Shown here: positions 43,012 to 54,876 of the stretch, piece by piece
Position numbering within the stretch: position 1 is the stretch's first letter
Layout of the letters: every line of letters begins with the position of its first letter
NCBI GenBank assembly: GCA_027694045.1
Contig: JAQEWB010000002.1
Coordinates: 744,001-808,000, forward strand
DNA length: 64,000 bases
Source of the DNA: Bacillaceae bacterium OF18-1A
GTDB lineage: Bacteria > Bacillota > Bacilli > Bacillales > Bacillaceae_G
Direction: 5' to 3'
Notes under the pieces: generated by a model
Seen by the model: only the letters and a program-made list of their open reading frames with translations
The model's database searches: none
What the model was told of the DNA's origin: nothing
Made by a program: the position numbers and the translations under genes

Positions 43012-43356
43012 ATGACAACCTTATTGAGCAAAGCTAAAAACATATTAACGACGGACGAAACAATTTTGTTTTACGTAGCATGTTCATTAGATACATTTAT
43101 ATATCGTTCCGTCGCAAGGCCAGGATTGCTAATTTTAACGAACAAAAGACTATTCTTTTATGGGCCAGATGTAAGTAAGAATCCAATATTTGAAGAGTAC
43201 TCTTTCGCAAAAATTTCTAATCTAAAAGAACAAAAGCGTCTTTTCAACAATCAAATTATATTTATGTATGATACTGAATGGAAAAAAATAAAACATATTC
43301 AAACAAATGATGTAAGCTCACTTGTTCAAAAAATACAAGAACAACTCCCTAAATAA
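43012..43356 (+). CDS. PH-like domain protein
   Basis: A 114-residue cytoplasmic protein made almost entirely of a bacterial PH-like fold: LTTDETILFYVACSLD, then LLILTNKRLFFYG, EEYSFAKISNLKEQK and a C-terminal helix SLVQKIQEQLPK. The pattern (strand, TNKRLFF strand, loop) is typical of YokE/bPH domains. The ATG at 43012 with AAAGGAG upstream is chosen over a 16-codon extension. It occupies the place where B. subtilis has glnQHMP between yrrI and alaS. Function unknown. A bidirectional terminator follows. Confidence 0.7.
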   Translation: MTTLLSKAKNILTTDETILFYVACSLDTFIYRSVARPGLLILTNKRLFFYGPDVSKNPIFEEYSFAKISNLKEQKRLFNNQIIFMYDTEWKKIKHIQTNDVSSLVQKIQEQLPK

Positions 43357-43364
43357 TCATATTA

Positions 43365-43396
43365 TTAGCCCTCTATTTTTTAATAGAGGGCTTTCA
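43365..43396. terminator. Bidirectional terminator
   Basis: AGCCCTCTATT (43367-43377) pairs with AATAGAGGGCT (43382-43392) between convergent genes. Confidence 0.85.
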
Positions 43397-43398
43397 TA

Positions 43399-44466
43399 TT
43401 AAACATCTTCTCGCTTCCAAAGAGGCCTTACATGTACAATCACTGTACGAATAACTGCTAAAATCGGAACGGATATTAATAATCCTACAATCCCCGCAAC
43501 TTCTCCTCCAACGAGTAATGCAAGCATAATAATAACAGGATGCATACGAAGCGATTTACCAACGATGTAAGGAGATAAAATGTTACTTTCAACAAATTGC
43601 AAAATCGCGATCGTAATTCCTGCTTTAATGAGTAAACTCGTTGATACCGTTGCTGCAATCATTAATGTCGGTATCGCGCCTAAAATAGGACCGAAGTATG
43701 GGATTATATCCGTTACCCCGATAATAATTCCAAGTAATAATGGATATTTCATACCGATAAACCAAAAAGAAAGAGCAGATACGCCTCCTAATACTAAACA
43801 AACGAATAACTGTCCTCGAATATAACTTCCGAGGGATTTGTCAATTTCTTTTGCAAGCATTTGCCCCGTACTACGCCATTTACTCGGAACTAGTTTCCAA
43901 AAAATATGATAAAATTCACCGTAATCTTTTAATATGTAAAATACAATGAACGGGATTAAAAAAATAATGAGCAAGGAATCGAGTACGCCACGAGCTGTAC
44001 TCATCACTTTATTTAAAAGTGCTTGAATCTTCGCTTCTACCCCAACAAAAATTTGCTTCACCTTTTCATGAATAAATGACGGAAAATTCGCTGTTTGTTC
44101 TGTAACGCCATCCATCCAAGAATCGTACATTTTTGTAAACTGCGGAAACTGTTCGTTAATCTCTTGTAATTGCTTTATCACAACTGGCGTTCCTTTATAA
44201 ATTCCATAACCAATTCCGCCAAAGAAAAGAATATAGATGAGCAAAATAGCAAGCGTACGAGGCATTCCCTCTTTATGAATCTTTTCAATTAAAGGATGCA
44301 ATAAATAAGCAATAAAGCACGCAATAAGAAACGGTGTAATCGCCACTTTAAACACAAAAATAATCGGTGCCCATAGTGGCTTAATTTTTAAAAAAACGAG
44401 CAAACAAAGAAAAACGAGTAACAATAATCCTAAACGATATATCCAAATGATTTTAAGATTCTTCAC
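43399..44466 (-). CDS. yrrI: AI-2E family transporter (YrrI)
   Basis: A 355-residue membrane protein with about eight spans of the AI-2E/PerM family: YRLGLLLLVFLCLLVFL first span, FLIACFIAYLLHPLIEK, central soluble loop about 100-190, and the conserved DIIPYFGPILGAIP (about 258-271). Translation starts best at GTG 44466, 8 bases after GGAGG; an upstream in-frame GTG would place the ribosome site in codons. Family members are linked to export of small molecules or ions; no substrate is known for YrrI. Confidence 0.85.
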   Translation of the reverse strand: MKNLKIIWIYRLGLLLLVFLCLLVFLKIKPLWAPIIFVFKVAITPFLIACFIAYLLHPLIEKIHKEGMPRTLAILLIYILFFGGIGYGIYKGTPVVIKQLQEINEQFPQFTKMYDSWMDGVTEQTANFPSFIHEKVKQIFVGVEAKIQALLNKVMSTARGVLDSLLIIFLIPFIVFYILKDYGEFYHIFWKLVPSKWRSTGQMLAKEIDKSLGSYIRGQLFVCLVLGGVSALSFWFIGMKYPLLLGIIIGVTDIIPYFGPILGAIPTLMIAATVSTSLLIKAGITIAILQFVESNILSPYIVGKSLRMHPVIIMLALLVGGEVAGIVGLLISVPILAVIRTVIVHVRPLWKREDV

Positions 44467-44642
44467 ACGAAAAACCTCCTCCACCTTTATTTTGAAAATA
44501 AATAGGGTAGGTTATGTGCAAAACTTTTAAAATCTTTTCATAAAGACCATACTGTTTTGTAAAGACATACATATACATAACTTAACAAGGACAACCACCC
44601 CTGAGAATGCAGCATGAAACAATATAATCAGGAGGTATCATT

Positions 44643-44855
44643 ATGGTTTTATTTATGCTTGTATTATCAGCATTTTTTATGATTCTTGAATGGATTTGTA
44701 TCGGATTTGGTATTTGGAAAGGTTTCTTTATTCGTTCCTCACGAAAAGAAAGGGCGAAGCAATTATTTCATTACGGAATGCTTGGCGTTGGGTGTTACGG
44801 CCTATCTTATCTCTTCTCTGAAATCGGACTTTTATATTTGCATACGAGTGCATAA
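44643..44855 (+). CDS. Small two-span membrane protein
   Basis: A 70-residue protein with two hydrophobic spans (about 2-27 and 45-66) separated by a basic loop RSSRKERAKQLFHYG. CAGGAGGT precedes the ATG at good spacing. It is divergent from yrrI and is followed by a terminator. No family recognised. Confidence 0.7.
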   Translation: MVLFMLVLSAFFMILEWICIGFGIWKGFFIRSSRKERAKQLFHYGMLGVGCYGLSYLFSEIGLLYLHTSA

Positions 44856-44887
44856 AAAAACTCCCTTATCATAAAGGGAGTTTTTTA
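44854..44887. terminator. Bidirectional terminator
   Basis: AAAACTCCCTT and AAGGGAGTTTT form a stem with 5-base loop and T-tracts on both strands. Confidence 0.88.
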
Positions 44888-44890
44888 AGT

Positions 44891-45019
44891 TTATAAATAA
44901 GATTTAATCATCTTACGTGCTTTTTTCATATTGCGTTTTGAAAACACATCTTGTTTACGAGCATATTGATATGCTGCAGCACCGACACCTAATGCGATTA
45001 ATGAATTGCGTAGATTCAA
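44891..45019 (-). CDS. yrzQ: YrzQ-like small protein
   Basis: A 42-residue protein starting at TTG 45019 with AAAGGGGG upstream. It reads MNLRNSLIALGVGAAAYQYA, then a basic C-terminal half (RKQDVFSKRNMKKARKMIKS). A short Gly/Ala-rich hydrophobic segment followed by a positive tail suggests a membrane-associated peptide. The form matches the YrzQ family (DUF3918) found beside yrrC in Bacillus. Function unknown. Confidence 0.7.
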   Translation of the reverse strand: MNLRNSLIALGVGAAAYQYARKQDVFSKRNMKKARKMIKSYL

Positions 45020-45037
45020 AGTAAATCCCCCTTTTCG

Positions 45038-45226
45038 TTATCCGATCGTTCTTTCATTATCATCAAATAAATCATCAAGAGAACTTAAAGAACCATCTTC
45101 CTCCACTTGATGTGTATGGATTTTCCCCTTTGAAACCGATAATTCGATATAACAATTCCAGCAGTAAAATTGGTTGACACCTATTTTTCCAATGTCTTTC
45201 CCTTTGCAATTTGGACAACTGAACAT
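45038..45226 (-). CDS. Small zinc-ribbon protein
   Basis: A 62-residue cytoplasmic protein with two CxxC pairs, CPNCKGK (4-10) and CWNCYIE (22-28), forming a likely zinc ribbon, then an acidic tail SLDDLFDDNER. It is 18 bases before the YrzQ-like gene, so they are probably co-transcribed. By position it may be YrzR of B. subtilis, but this could not be confirmed from sequence. Confidence 0.7.
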   Translation of the reverse strand: MFSCPNCKGKDIGKIGVNQFYCWNCYIELSVSKGKIHTHQVEEDGSLSSLDDLFDDNERTIG

Positions 45227-45353
45227 ATGGCTTTCATCTCCTTACAGTCTCCCAGATTCTATTCGCCATTATGTCCAAACTGCATTCATTTATACATTGC
45301 TGGAACCTTCCAATGTTATACGATTGAAAGTTTCACTATATAATTTCACCTTG

Positions 45354-47690
45354 TTACATGAAATCATACGGTGAAATGTTTTCCACGTCCATTTCTTCAC
45401 CATTAACCGTTACCATCTGTACTTCCCCTTGCGATTCTTGCAAGCGATTCGCTAAAGTCGTCTGACGCATTGCATCATCAAGACGATTTACGCCTGACTG
45501 GAACGCCGCTTCTTCTCCGCAAATAATAAGGAACTTCTTACTCCTTGTAATGCCAGTGTAGATTAAATTTCGACGTAACATACGGTTGTAACTTTTTACA
45601 ATCGGCATAATAACAATCGGAAATTCACTACCTTGTGATTTATGAATCGAACAACAATATGCATGTGTAATTTGATTTAAATCAGGCTTTGTATATGTCA
45701 CTTCAATTCCATCAAATGAAACGATAATCATATCTTGTTGCTCAACATTTTCTTTTGCATAAAACACCGAAACAATTTCTCCGATATCCCCATTAAACAC
45801 TTGGCTCTCTGGCTGATTGACGAGTTGCAATACTTTATCGCCTCTTCGGTATACAACATCACCGTAAGCAATTTCTTTACTCTTTTCTCTTTTCGGATTA
45901 AATACTTGTTGCAGTGCTTCATTCAGTACATTAATACCAGCAGGCCCACGGTACATCGGCGCCAATACTTGTACATCTCTTGCACTAAAACCTTTCGTTT
46001 TAGCATTTTCACAAACCTTTTTCACAACTTCAACAATTTGGGCTCCTGTACAGCTAATAAATGAGCGATCTTTTTTATTTTGCGCTAAATCTGGCGGAAG
46101 CGTGCCGTCTTTTATCGCATGGGCAAGTTGAATAACAGATGAGCCTTCCGCTTGACGATAAATTTCTGTAAGCTTTACCGTCGGAACTGCACCTGCATTT
46201 AATAAATCTTTTAACACTTGTCCAGGTCCTACAGATGGTAACTGATCTTCATCACCTACAACGATAACTTGAATGTTCGTCGGCAGTGATTTAAATAGCT
46301 GATTTGCAAGCCAAATATCTACCATCGAAAACTCATCGATAATGAGTAACTTCCCTTGAACCGGATCCGTTTCATTACGCTGGAAAGACCCTTCTGGTGT
46401 CCAGCCAAGCAAACGATGGATAGTGCAAGCTGGAAGCCCAGTTGATTCGCTCATTCGCTTCGCAGCTCTTCCTGTCGGAGCCGTTAATAATATCGGAAAT
46501 GGATTATCATCACTATACTCATTCGGATTTAACGATAACCCGTGAAGTGACGCATACATTTCAACAATCCCTTTAATAACTGTTGTTTTCCCTGTTCCTG
46601 GTCCACCTGTTAATAACATCATCGGCTTATGAAGTGCAGTTTGAATTGCCTCTTGCTGAAGCGGTGCATATTGTACGTTCAGTTGCTCTTCAATTTCACC
46701 TAACGTCTTTAACACCTCTGCTTCAGGAAATGAAGGTGTTTCTTCTTGATGCATAAGTCTACGGATAGATTTCACAACACCTTTTTCAGAGTAGAACAAC
46801 GATGCCAAATACACTCGTTCTTCTTCTATAATGACTTTCCCTTCACTTTGCATCATTTCAATACAACCTATAATGTCTTCCTCTGTCACTCTTCCTTCTT
46901 GATTGTTTAGAAGTGACATCGTTTCTCTTACAAGTTGATCTTTTCCCATATAAACGTGACCGAGTTGTAGTGAAACATTCTCTAACGTATAAAAACATCC
47001 CGCACGCACACGATCATCGTGATTACCTGATATCCCTAGCGCACGTCCTATATCATCTGCTCTTCCAAATCCAATTCCGTCAACCTCTTCAATCAGTTGA
47101 TATGGATTATTACGAATCACTTCTAATGTCATCTCTTTATACTGCTGATAAATTTTAATAGAGAGCTTCGTTCCAAAACCGTAACCATTTAAAAAGCTCA
47201 TTACTTTTTCTAAACCTTGATGCTCAATAATTGTTTCATATATTTCCTGCGCTTTTTGCTTGTTCACAACACCGTTTAGCGCATCAGGATCGTCCATAAT
47301 TTTAGAAATAGCATGTTCACCAAGATGGTCTACAATTTTTTCAGCGGTGCGCTTTCCTATGCCTTTAAATAAATCACTCGCTAAATATTGCACCATACCT
47401 GCTTTTGTTTGCGGTAATTCTTTCTTAAATGTTTCAACTAAATATTGCTTCCCATACTTTGGGTGATCTTTAAAATGACCTGTTAATGTAAACACTTCAT
47501 CTTCATGCATACGGGGAAAATGACCGTTTATCATTACTTTTTTTTCGTCGTATGTTTCATTCGTTTCAATGACTTTCATACTGACGACGGAATAGAGGTT
47601 TTCTTCGTTGTGGAAAATGGTATGAAGAACTTGCGCTTTTATAAATTTTTTCTCTTCTTCAAACAAATCCATTGCATGTTGATTTCCCAT
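45354..47690 (-). CDS. recD2: RecD-like DNA helicase (RecD2/YrrC)
   Basis: A 778-residue SF1B 5'-3' helicase of the RecD2 type, which acts without RecBC. N-terminal OB-like and helix-hairpin-helix part (LFKGIGKRTAEKIVDHLG, VDGIGFGRADDIGR), then helicase motifs: Walker A LTGGPGTGKTTV, Walker B LLIIDEFSMVD, motif III VVVGDEDQLPSVGPG, motif IV region RQAEGSSVIQ, and motif VI YTGITRSKKFL. RecD2 in B. subtilis helps replication fork progress and repair. The ATG at 47690 has GGAGAGG upstream; a 26-codon extension is rejected. Follows the TPR gene as in the yrrB-yrrC order. Confidence 0.93.
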   Translation of the reverse strand: MGNQHAMDLFEEEKKFIKAQVLHTIFHNEENLYSVVSMKVIETNETYDEKKVMINGHFPRMHEDEVFTLTGHFKDHPKYGKQYLVETFKKELPQTKAGMVQYLASDLFKGIGKRTAEKIVDHLGEHAISKIMDDPDALNGVVNKQKAQEIYETIIEHQGLEKVMSFLNGYGFGTKLSIKIYQQYKEMTLEVIRNNPYQLIEEVDGIGFGRADDIGRALGISGNHDDRVRAGCFYTLENVSLQLGHVYMGKDQLVRETMSLLNNQEGRVTEEDIIGCIEMMQSEGKVIIEEERVYLASLFYSEKGVVKSIRRLMHQEETPSFPEAEVLKTLGEIEEQLNVQYAPLQQEAIQTALHKPMMLLTGGPGTGKTTVIKGIVEMYASLHGLSLNPNEYSDDNPFPILLTAPTGRAAKRMSESTGLPACTIHRLLGWTPEGSFQRNETDPVQGKLLIIDEFSMVDIWLANQLFKSLPTNIQVIVVGDEDQLPSVGPGQVLKDLLNAGAVPTVKLTEIYRQAEGSSVIQLAHAIKDGTLPPDLAQNKKDRSFISCTGAQIVEVVKKVCENAKTKGFSARDVQVLAPMYRGPAGINVLNEALQQVFNPKREKSKEIAYGDVVYRRGDKVLQLVNQPESQVFNGDIGEIVSVFYAKENVEQQDMIIVSFDGIEVTYTKPDLNQITHAYCCSIHKSQGSEFPIVIMPIVKSYNRMLRRNLIYTGITRSKKFLIICGEEAAFQSGVNRLDDAMRQTTLANRLQESQGEVQMVTVNGEEMDVENISPYDFM

Positions 47691-47774
47691 CTTTCCTCTC
47701 CTTTCCGATATTTTCACTTTAATGAGCAGTACACCCCCCACCTTTTTAGATGAGGGATAACTACCCATTAACTC

Positions 47775-48434
47775 TTATTCAGCTTCTTGCTCTAATAAAC
47801 GAATACCATTTCCAGCTAAAAAGTGATCTGGTTGAATTTCTGTTGCTCTCTTAAATAAAGCAAGAGCTTTCTCGTTATTCTCTTCAAATACGTACGCAAC
47901 ACCTAAATTATAATACGCGTCTGCATGTTCTTCATCCATTTCTAATACCTTTTCAAAATAAGGTTTTGCTTCTTGAATGTGTTCTAATCGAGCAAAGCAA
48001 AGTCCGCACTGGAATACAGCTTCCACATCGTTTTCATCTAATTCAGTGGCTCTTTGTAAAAACGGCAATGCAAGACGGTCATTTCCAAGTTGCACATACG
48101 TAATACCTAGCATAAATGTTACATCAGCGGATTGTAATCCAGCTTGCATCGCTTGTTCAAATACAGCCTTCGCCTCTGCAAATTGCTCTTGACTGTAATA
48201 TACATTTCCTAGGCCATAATAAGCGGCCGCAGATTTATCATCTAATTCTAATGCACGTTTGTAAAATAAAATTGCTCTTTCACTGTCACCTAGTACATCT
48301 AATAAGTTTGCAAAATTAATGTATCCTAGTGCATCTTTCGGGTTTTCCTCGATTGCTTCCGTAAAGTTTTTAGCTGCTTCTTCCCAGTTTCCTTCTTGCA
48401 TATATTGAATACCTGTTTCAAGTTTGTTTGACAT
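47775..48434 (-). CDS. yrrB: Tetratricopeptide repeat protein (YrrB)
   Basis: A 219-residue cytoplasmic protein composed of six TPR units of 34 residues (for example AAKNFTEAIEENPKDALGYI, AILFYKRALELDDKSAAAYY, AKPYFEKVLEMDEEHADAYY). TPR arrays bind peptides or partner proteins. The ATG at 48434, after AGAGGTGAAGG, is chosen over a GTG three codons upstream. Lies between mnmA and recD2 in the conserved Bacillus order. Partner unknown. Confidence 0.9.
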   Translation of the reverse strand: MSNKLETGIQYMQEGNWEEAAKNFTEAIEENPKDALGYINFANLLDVLGDSERAILFYKRALELDDKSAAAYYGLGNVYYSQEQFAEAKAVFEQAMQAGLQSADVTFMLGITYVQLGNDRLALPFLQRATELDENDVEAVFQCGLCFARLEHIQEAKPYFEKVLEMDEEHADAYYNLGVAYVFEENNEKALALFKRATEIQPDHFLAGNGIRLLEQEAE

Positions 48435-48504
48435 GTCCTTCACCTCTACAACAAATTATAACAAAGAATGTATTTTCCAAGCGAACGAAAACTCGCTTTA
48501 TGTA

Positions 48505-48541
48505 AAAGAAACCTCTAACCGCTAATCGGCAGAGGCTTCTC
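48505..48541 (-). terminator. Terminator of mnmA
   Basis: Minus strand GAAGCCTCTGCC...GGTTAGAGGTTTC stem with few mismatches, then TTTTA. Confidence 0.75.
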
Positions 48542-48544
48542 ATT

Positions 48545-50822
<2,278 letters not shown>

Positions 50823-50857
50823 TAAATCTCCTTCTTTCCAAATCGTTTCACAAGGAA

Positions 50858-51274
50858 TTAAATGTAAAACATATAGCCCCCGTGATTTTCTTCCTCATAA
50901 CGTACTAAATCTTCTAAAGTTGTACTATCTAACACTTCTTGCACCGCATCACGAACACGCATCCATAATTGGCGTTGTGCTGGCTCTTCTTCTTCTATCA
51001 TTTCTACAACGCTAATTGGACCCTCTAGTACACGAATTACATCCCCAGCTGTAATGTTAGCTGGCTGATCAGATAATACATATCCGCCATACGCACCGCG
51101 CGTACTCTTTACAAGACGAGCGTTACGAAGTGGTGAAATTAATTGCTCTAAGTAATGCTCAGATAGGTCATGTGCCTGCGCAATTGATTTTAATGAAATT
51201 GGGCCTTCACCAAACTTTTTTGCAAGGTCAATCATAATTGTTAAGCCATAGCGGCCTTTTGTTGAAATCTTCAT
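50858..51274 (-). CDS. cymR: Rrf2 family repressor of cysteine metabolism, CymR
   Basis: A 138-residue Rrf2-type winged-helix regulator, the length of B. subtilis CymR. MKISTKGRYGLTIM start, helix-turn-helix SLKSIAQAHDLSEHYLEQLI (about 27-46), GAYGGYVL wing. It contains no cysteine, so unlike IscR or NsrR it cannot bind an iron-sulfur cluster; CymR instead works in complex with the cysteine synthase CysK and represses sulfur uptake and the mccAB pathway. AAGAGGTG precedes the ATG. Confidence 0.9.
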   Translation of the reverse strand: MKISTKGRYGLTIMIDLAKKFGEGPISLKSIAQAHDLSEHYLEQLISPLRNARLVKSTRGAYGGYVLSDQPANITAGDVIRVLEGPISVVEMIEEEEPAQRQLWMRVRDAVQEVLDSTTLEDLVRYEEENHGGYMFYI

Positions 51275-51567
51275 CTATTTTGCACCTCTTTTCAAATTTT
51301 CACTTCTATTGGTTATATTTTATTTATAAAGAAAACACAATTTAAAATCCTATGAAATTATAGCATAATATAGTATTATAAGAAATTTCAACTTGTGTAT
51401 CAAAATGATAACATAAAATCACATTGAAAAACTCGGGAATTATTATAATTGATAGAAAAATGAAAATATTAACGTTCATTTTTCTCACAAAACAGCATCC
51501 TATTTCAAATTACATAGAAAAAAATGATACGATAGAGTGAGATTATACATTAAGGGAGAAGGTCAAT

Positions 51568-52854
51568 ATGAAACAACCACTCGCACATCGAATGCGCCCT
51601 ACAAATATTCAAGAAATTATCGGACAACAACATTTAGTTGGTGAAGGAAAGATCTTATGGCGAATGGTCCAAGCAAATCATTTTCAATCGATGATTTTAT
51701 ATGGCCCTCCAGGTACAGGAAAAACATCCATCGCTAGCGCAATTGCAGGAAGTACCGGAACTCCATTTCGCCTATTAAACGCTGTTACGCATAATAAAAA
51801 AGATATGGAAGTTGTCGTACAAGAAGCAAAAATGCATCGTCACCTCGTTTTAATTTTAGATGAAGTACACCGTCTCGATAAAGCAAAGCAAGACTTTCTA
51901 TTACCTCATTTAGAAAGCGGACTCCTTACTTTAATCGGTGCAACGACGAGCAATCCATTCCATGCGATAAACTCCGCTATTCGAAGTAGATGTCAAATTT
52001 TCGAATTACATGCACTAACCGAAGATGATATTTTAATTGGATTAAAACGAGCACTCAAAGATAAAGAAAAAGGGCTTGGCGAATATGATGTAATTGTTAC
52101 GGATGAAGCATTACATCACTTTGCCAATGCATCAGGTGGTGATATGCGCTCAGCTTATAACGCTCTTGAATTAGCTGTTTTATCTAGCTTTACAACTGAC
52201 GACAAAGCTGCGGAAATTACGTTAGAAATCGCAGAAGAATGTTTACAAAAAAAGAGCTTCGTTCACGACAAAGGTGGAGATGCTCATTATGATGTATTAT
52301 CAGCATTTCAGAAATCAGTGCGCGGAAGTGATGTAAACGCAGCGCTTCATTATTTAGCACGCCTTATTGAAGCTGGTGACCTGCAAAGTATCGGTAGACG
52401 CCTTCTTATTATGGCATATGAAGATATCGGACTTGCTAGCCCGCAAGCTGGACCACGTACACTAGCAGCCATAGAATCAGCTGAACGAGTTGGATTTCCA
52501 GAAGCACGCATACCACTTGCAAATGCCGTTATCGAGCTTTGCCTATCACCAAAATCAAATTCAGCTTATAAAGCACTTGATGCCGCATTACACGATTTAC
52601 GTAACGGACAAACAGGTGACATCCCAAGTCATTTAAAAGATAGCCACTATAAAGGCGCCGAATCGTTAGGTCGAGGCATTGGATACTTATATCCGCATGA
52701 CCATCCAAATGGCTGGGTACAGCAACAATACTTACCTGATAAAATAAAAAACAAGCAATATTATAAACCGAAAACAACCGGGAAATTTGAGCAAGCACTT
52801 TCTACTGTGTATGAAAGATTACAAAGTTCGCATAAAACAAATAATAAAGGGTAA
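51568..52854 (+). CDS. rarA: Replication-associated recombination protein RarA
   Basis: A 428-residue AAA+ ATPase of the RarA/MgsA/WRNIP1 family that acts at stalled replication forks. Walker [10 protein letters not shown] (about 51-59), Walker B LILDEVHR (about 96-103), sensor 1 GATTSNP, sensor 2 region [12 protein letters not shown], then the C-terminal tetramerisation domain (about 260-428) ending near [21 protein letters not shown] precedes the ATG. Divergent from cymR; the rsfA-like gene follows 37 bases later. Confidence 0.93.
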   Translation: MKQPLAHRMRPTNIQEIIGQQHLVGEGKILWRMVQANHFQSMILYGPPGTGKTSIASAIAGSTGTPFRLLNAVTHNKKDMEVVVQEAKMHRHLVLILDEVHRLDKAKQDFLLPHLESGLLTLIGATTSNPFHAINSAIRSRCQIFELHALTEDDILIGLKRALKDKEKGLGEYDVIVTDEALHHFANASGGDMRSAYNALELAVLSSFTTDDKAAEITLEIAEECLQKKSFVHDKGGDAHYDVLSAFQKSVRGSDVNAALHYLARLIEAGDLQSIGRRLLIMAYEDIGLASPQAGPRTLAAIESAERVGFPEARIPLANAVIELCLSPKSNSAYKALDAALHDLRNGQTGDIPSHLKDSHYKGAESLGRGIGYLYPHDHPNGWVQQQYLPDKIKNKQYYKPKTTGKFEQALSTVYERLQSSHKTNNKG

Positions 52855-52891
52855 CATAAGCAAAAACGTCACCATTACGGAGGCTTCGCTT

Positions 52892-53533
52892 ATGAAAACA
52901 CGTCAAGATGCATGGACAAAAGAAGACGATCTCCTTTTAGCAGAAACTGTTTTACGACATATTCGCAGCGGAAGTACACAAATAAAAGCGTTTGATGAAG
53001 TTGGCGATGCTTTAAACCGTACTTCCGCAGCTTGTGGCTTTAGATGGAACGCTGAAGTAAGGCCAAATTACGAAGACGCAGTGCAACTCGCAAAAAAACA
53101 ACGTAAAGAATTAAAACGTTCTGAAGCTAAAATAGGAAAAGAGCAGTTTACACAAACTCGACAGCTCGTAATCGATGCCGAATTTCCGGAAGACATTACG
53201 CCAAGCAAACAGGAACTTACAATGCAAAATGTCATCTCATTTTTGCAAAACTTAGAACACCACAATCCGTCACTTGCAACGTTACAAACTGAAAATGACG
53301 CATTACAAGCACAGCTCACTTCCTTACAAAAAACGAATGATGAGCTTGAAACTAAATTAGCCGTACTCACAAAAAAACAACAAGCAATCGAAGAAGATTA
53401 CGCAATGCTTGTTAGAATTATGGACCGTGCTCGAAAACTTGTTTCAGTTGAAGAACAAGAAGAACAGATTGCTCCCATTTTCAAAACAGATCAAAATGGT
53501 AATTTAGATATTATATATTCTGCAGAGAATTAA
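52892..53533 (+). CDS. RsfA family transcription regulator
   Basis: A 213-residue DNA-binding protein of the RsfA/YlbO family. The N-terminal Myb/SANT-like domain has [21 protein letters not shown] and [12 protein letters not shown] (about 1-60). A basic region [13 protein letters not shown] follows, then a coiled coil about 125-185 ([32 protein letters not shown]). RsfA modulates sigma-F dependent genes in the B. subtilis forespore. The ATG at 52892 with ACGGAGG upstream is chosen; the longer frame overlaps rarA. A strong terminator follows. Confidence 0.85.
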   Translation: MKTRQDAWTKEDDLLLAETVLRHIRSGSTQIKAFDEVGDALNRTSAACGFRWNAEVRPNYEDAVQLAKKQRKELKRSEAKIGKEQFTQTRQLVIDAEFPEDITPSKQELTMQNVISFLQNLEHHNPSLATLQTENDALQAQLTSLQKTNDELETKLAVLTKKQQAIEEDYAMLVRIMDRARKLVSVEEQEEQIAPIFKTDQNGNLDIIYSAEN

Positions 53534-53534
53534 A

Positions 53535-53583
53535 AAGGATGTCACCTAGCCCCATTTTCTGGCTAAGTGACATCCTTTTTTGT
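53535..53583 (+). terminator. Terminator of the rsfA-like gene
   Basis: AAAAGGATGTCAC-C-TAGCC and GGCTA-A-GTGACATCC with T6 downstream; a strong long stem. Confidence 0.88.
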
Positions 53584-53755
53584 TCCTTCGATGGACAGCG
53601 TATCGGTAAAGGAATTTATATCGACGAGTCGACAAAGAATATCGATTTACCGAAAAATATTTACAAAACAGTCGACCTGTCGTATAAGATACCGAATGGA
53701 ATTAATTGGATAACATCCACTTGCATGATACAATAAACATATACGACGAAGGGAG

Positions 53756-53938
53756 ATGATTGCTATTTCATTAATAGTCTTCAAAATAACGCTCGGTGTT
53801 CTCGTCCTAATATTAGGTCTTTTTACCATTTATAGTTTAACAAAGACCTCAGGTTATACATCGGACAAATACGATTATTCTTTATTAGGATTACTTACAC
53901 TTGAAGTATTAGTCTTGCAAATATCAGCAATTCTTTAA
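53756..53938 (+). CDS. Small two-span membrane protein, start uncertain
   Basis: A 60-residue frame with hydrophobic spans about 4-25 (IVFKITLGVLVLILGLFTIY) and 40-58 (LLGLLTLEVLVLQISAIL), linked by a loop KTSGYTSDKYDYS. The only in-frame ATG (53756) overlaps the best ribosome site GGAGATGAT (53752-53760), so translation may really begin at an ATT nine bases later (53765). Function unknown. No promoter recognised. Confidence 0.55.
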   Translation: MIAISLIVFKITLGVLVLILGLFTIYSLTKTSGYTSDKYDYSLLGLLTLEVLVLQISAIL

Positions 53939-53948
53939 AATATAATAG

Positions 53949-53980
53949 AAAAAACATATATCCGAAATGGATATATGCTT
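53949..53980 (-). terminator. Terminator of tcdA
   Basis: Minus strand GCATATATCC-ATTTC-GGATATATG followed by TTTTTT. Confidence 0.78.
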
Positions 53981-53985
53981 TCACT

Positions 53986-54753
53986 TTATTCTTGCCCTAC
54001 ACGCTTCACTTCTACGTTTTTAATGCGTTCACGTACAACGTGACTTGCCATAATTAAGCCTGCCACAGATGGTACGAATGCATTTGAAGAAGGTGGTAAT
54101 TTCGCTTTACGAATTTTTGCATTTTCGTCTGGTACGATTTCTTTACGTACTTCTTCGCGAATTACGATTGGGTTCTCATCAGAGAAGACAACTTTTACAC
54201 CTTTTTTAATACCCTCTTTACGAAGCTTCGTACGAATGACTTTCGCAATTGGATCTGTATGTGTTTTAGAGATGTCCGCAATACGGAAACGAGTTGGGTC
54301 CATTTTATTTGCTGCACCCATACTTGAGATAATTTTAATTTTGCGACGTAAACATTGTTTAATTAAATGGATTTTGAACGTAATCGTATCAGATGCATCC
54401 ACTACGAAATCCAAACCGTGCTTAAAGAACTCTTCATATGTTTCATCTGTATAAAACATTTCTAGTCCAATTACTTCACACTCCGGATTAATGTCTGCAA
54501 TACGCTCTTTCATTAATTCTACTTTTGAACGTCCTACAGTAGATACTAAAGCATGAATTTGACGGTTTACGTTTGTAATATCTACAACGTCTTTATCAAC
54601 TAATACGAGACGTCCTACGCCAGAACGTGCTAACGCTTCAGCTGCAAAAGAACCTACGCCGCCAATTCCTAAAATACCGACTGTACTATTTTTTAATATT
54701 TCAAGTCCTTCTTTACCGAAGGCTAATTCATTACGTGAAAATTGATGTAACAT
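53986..54753 (-). CDS. tcdA: tRNA threonylcarbamoyladenosine dehydratase (TcdA/YrvM)
   Basis: A 255-residue E1-like (ThiF/MoeB fold) enzyme that closes the threonylcarbamoyl group of t6A37 in tRNAs to the cyclic form, using ATP. Nucleotide loop GILGIGGVGSFAAEALARSG (about 27-46), DKDVVDITNVNRQ (about 53-65), and DASDTITFKIHLI (about 118-130). It lacks the CxxC pairs of ThiF enzymes, as TcdA does. Its upstream gap to aspS holds a large structured repeat. Confidence 0.88.
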   Translation of the reverse strand: MLHQFSRNELAFGKEGLEILKNSTVGILGIGGVGSFAAEALARSGVGRLVLVDKDVVDITNVNRQIHALVSTVGRSKVELMKERIADINPECEVIGLEMFYTDETYEEFFKHGLDFVVDASDTITFKIHLIKQCLRRKIKIISSMGAANKMDPTRFRIADISKTHTDPIAKVIRTKLRKEGIKKGVKVVFSDENPIVIREEVRKEIVPDENAKIRKAKLPPSSNAFVPSVAGLIMASHVVRERIKNVEVKRVGQE

Positions 54754-54876
54754 TCAGCTCTACACTCCTATTACAAAAATGGTCTACCATGTATTCTAGC
54801 GTTTTTCCGACTATTTGTATAGAAAAAGTTATAGAATTCCTAAAAATACATATTTCGAAAATGAGAACATGATGGA

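Noticed and set aside
45300..45345. Further copy of the TTTAT repeat
   Set aside because: Only the 11-mer AAAGTTTCACT is shared; the flanking GATTAAAG and CCCCCACT parts are absent.
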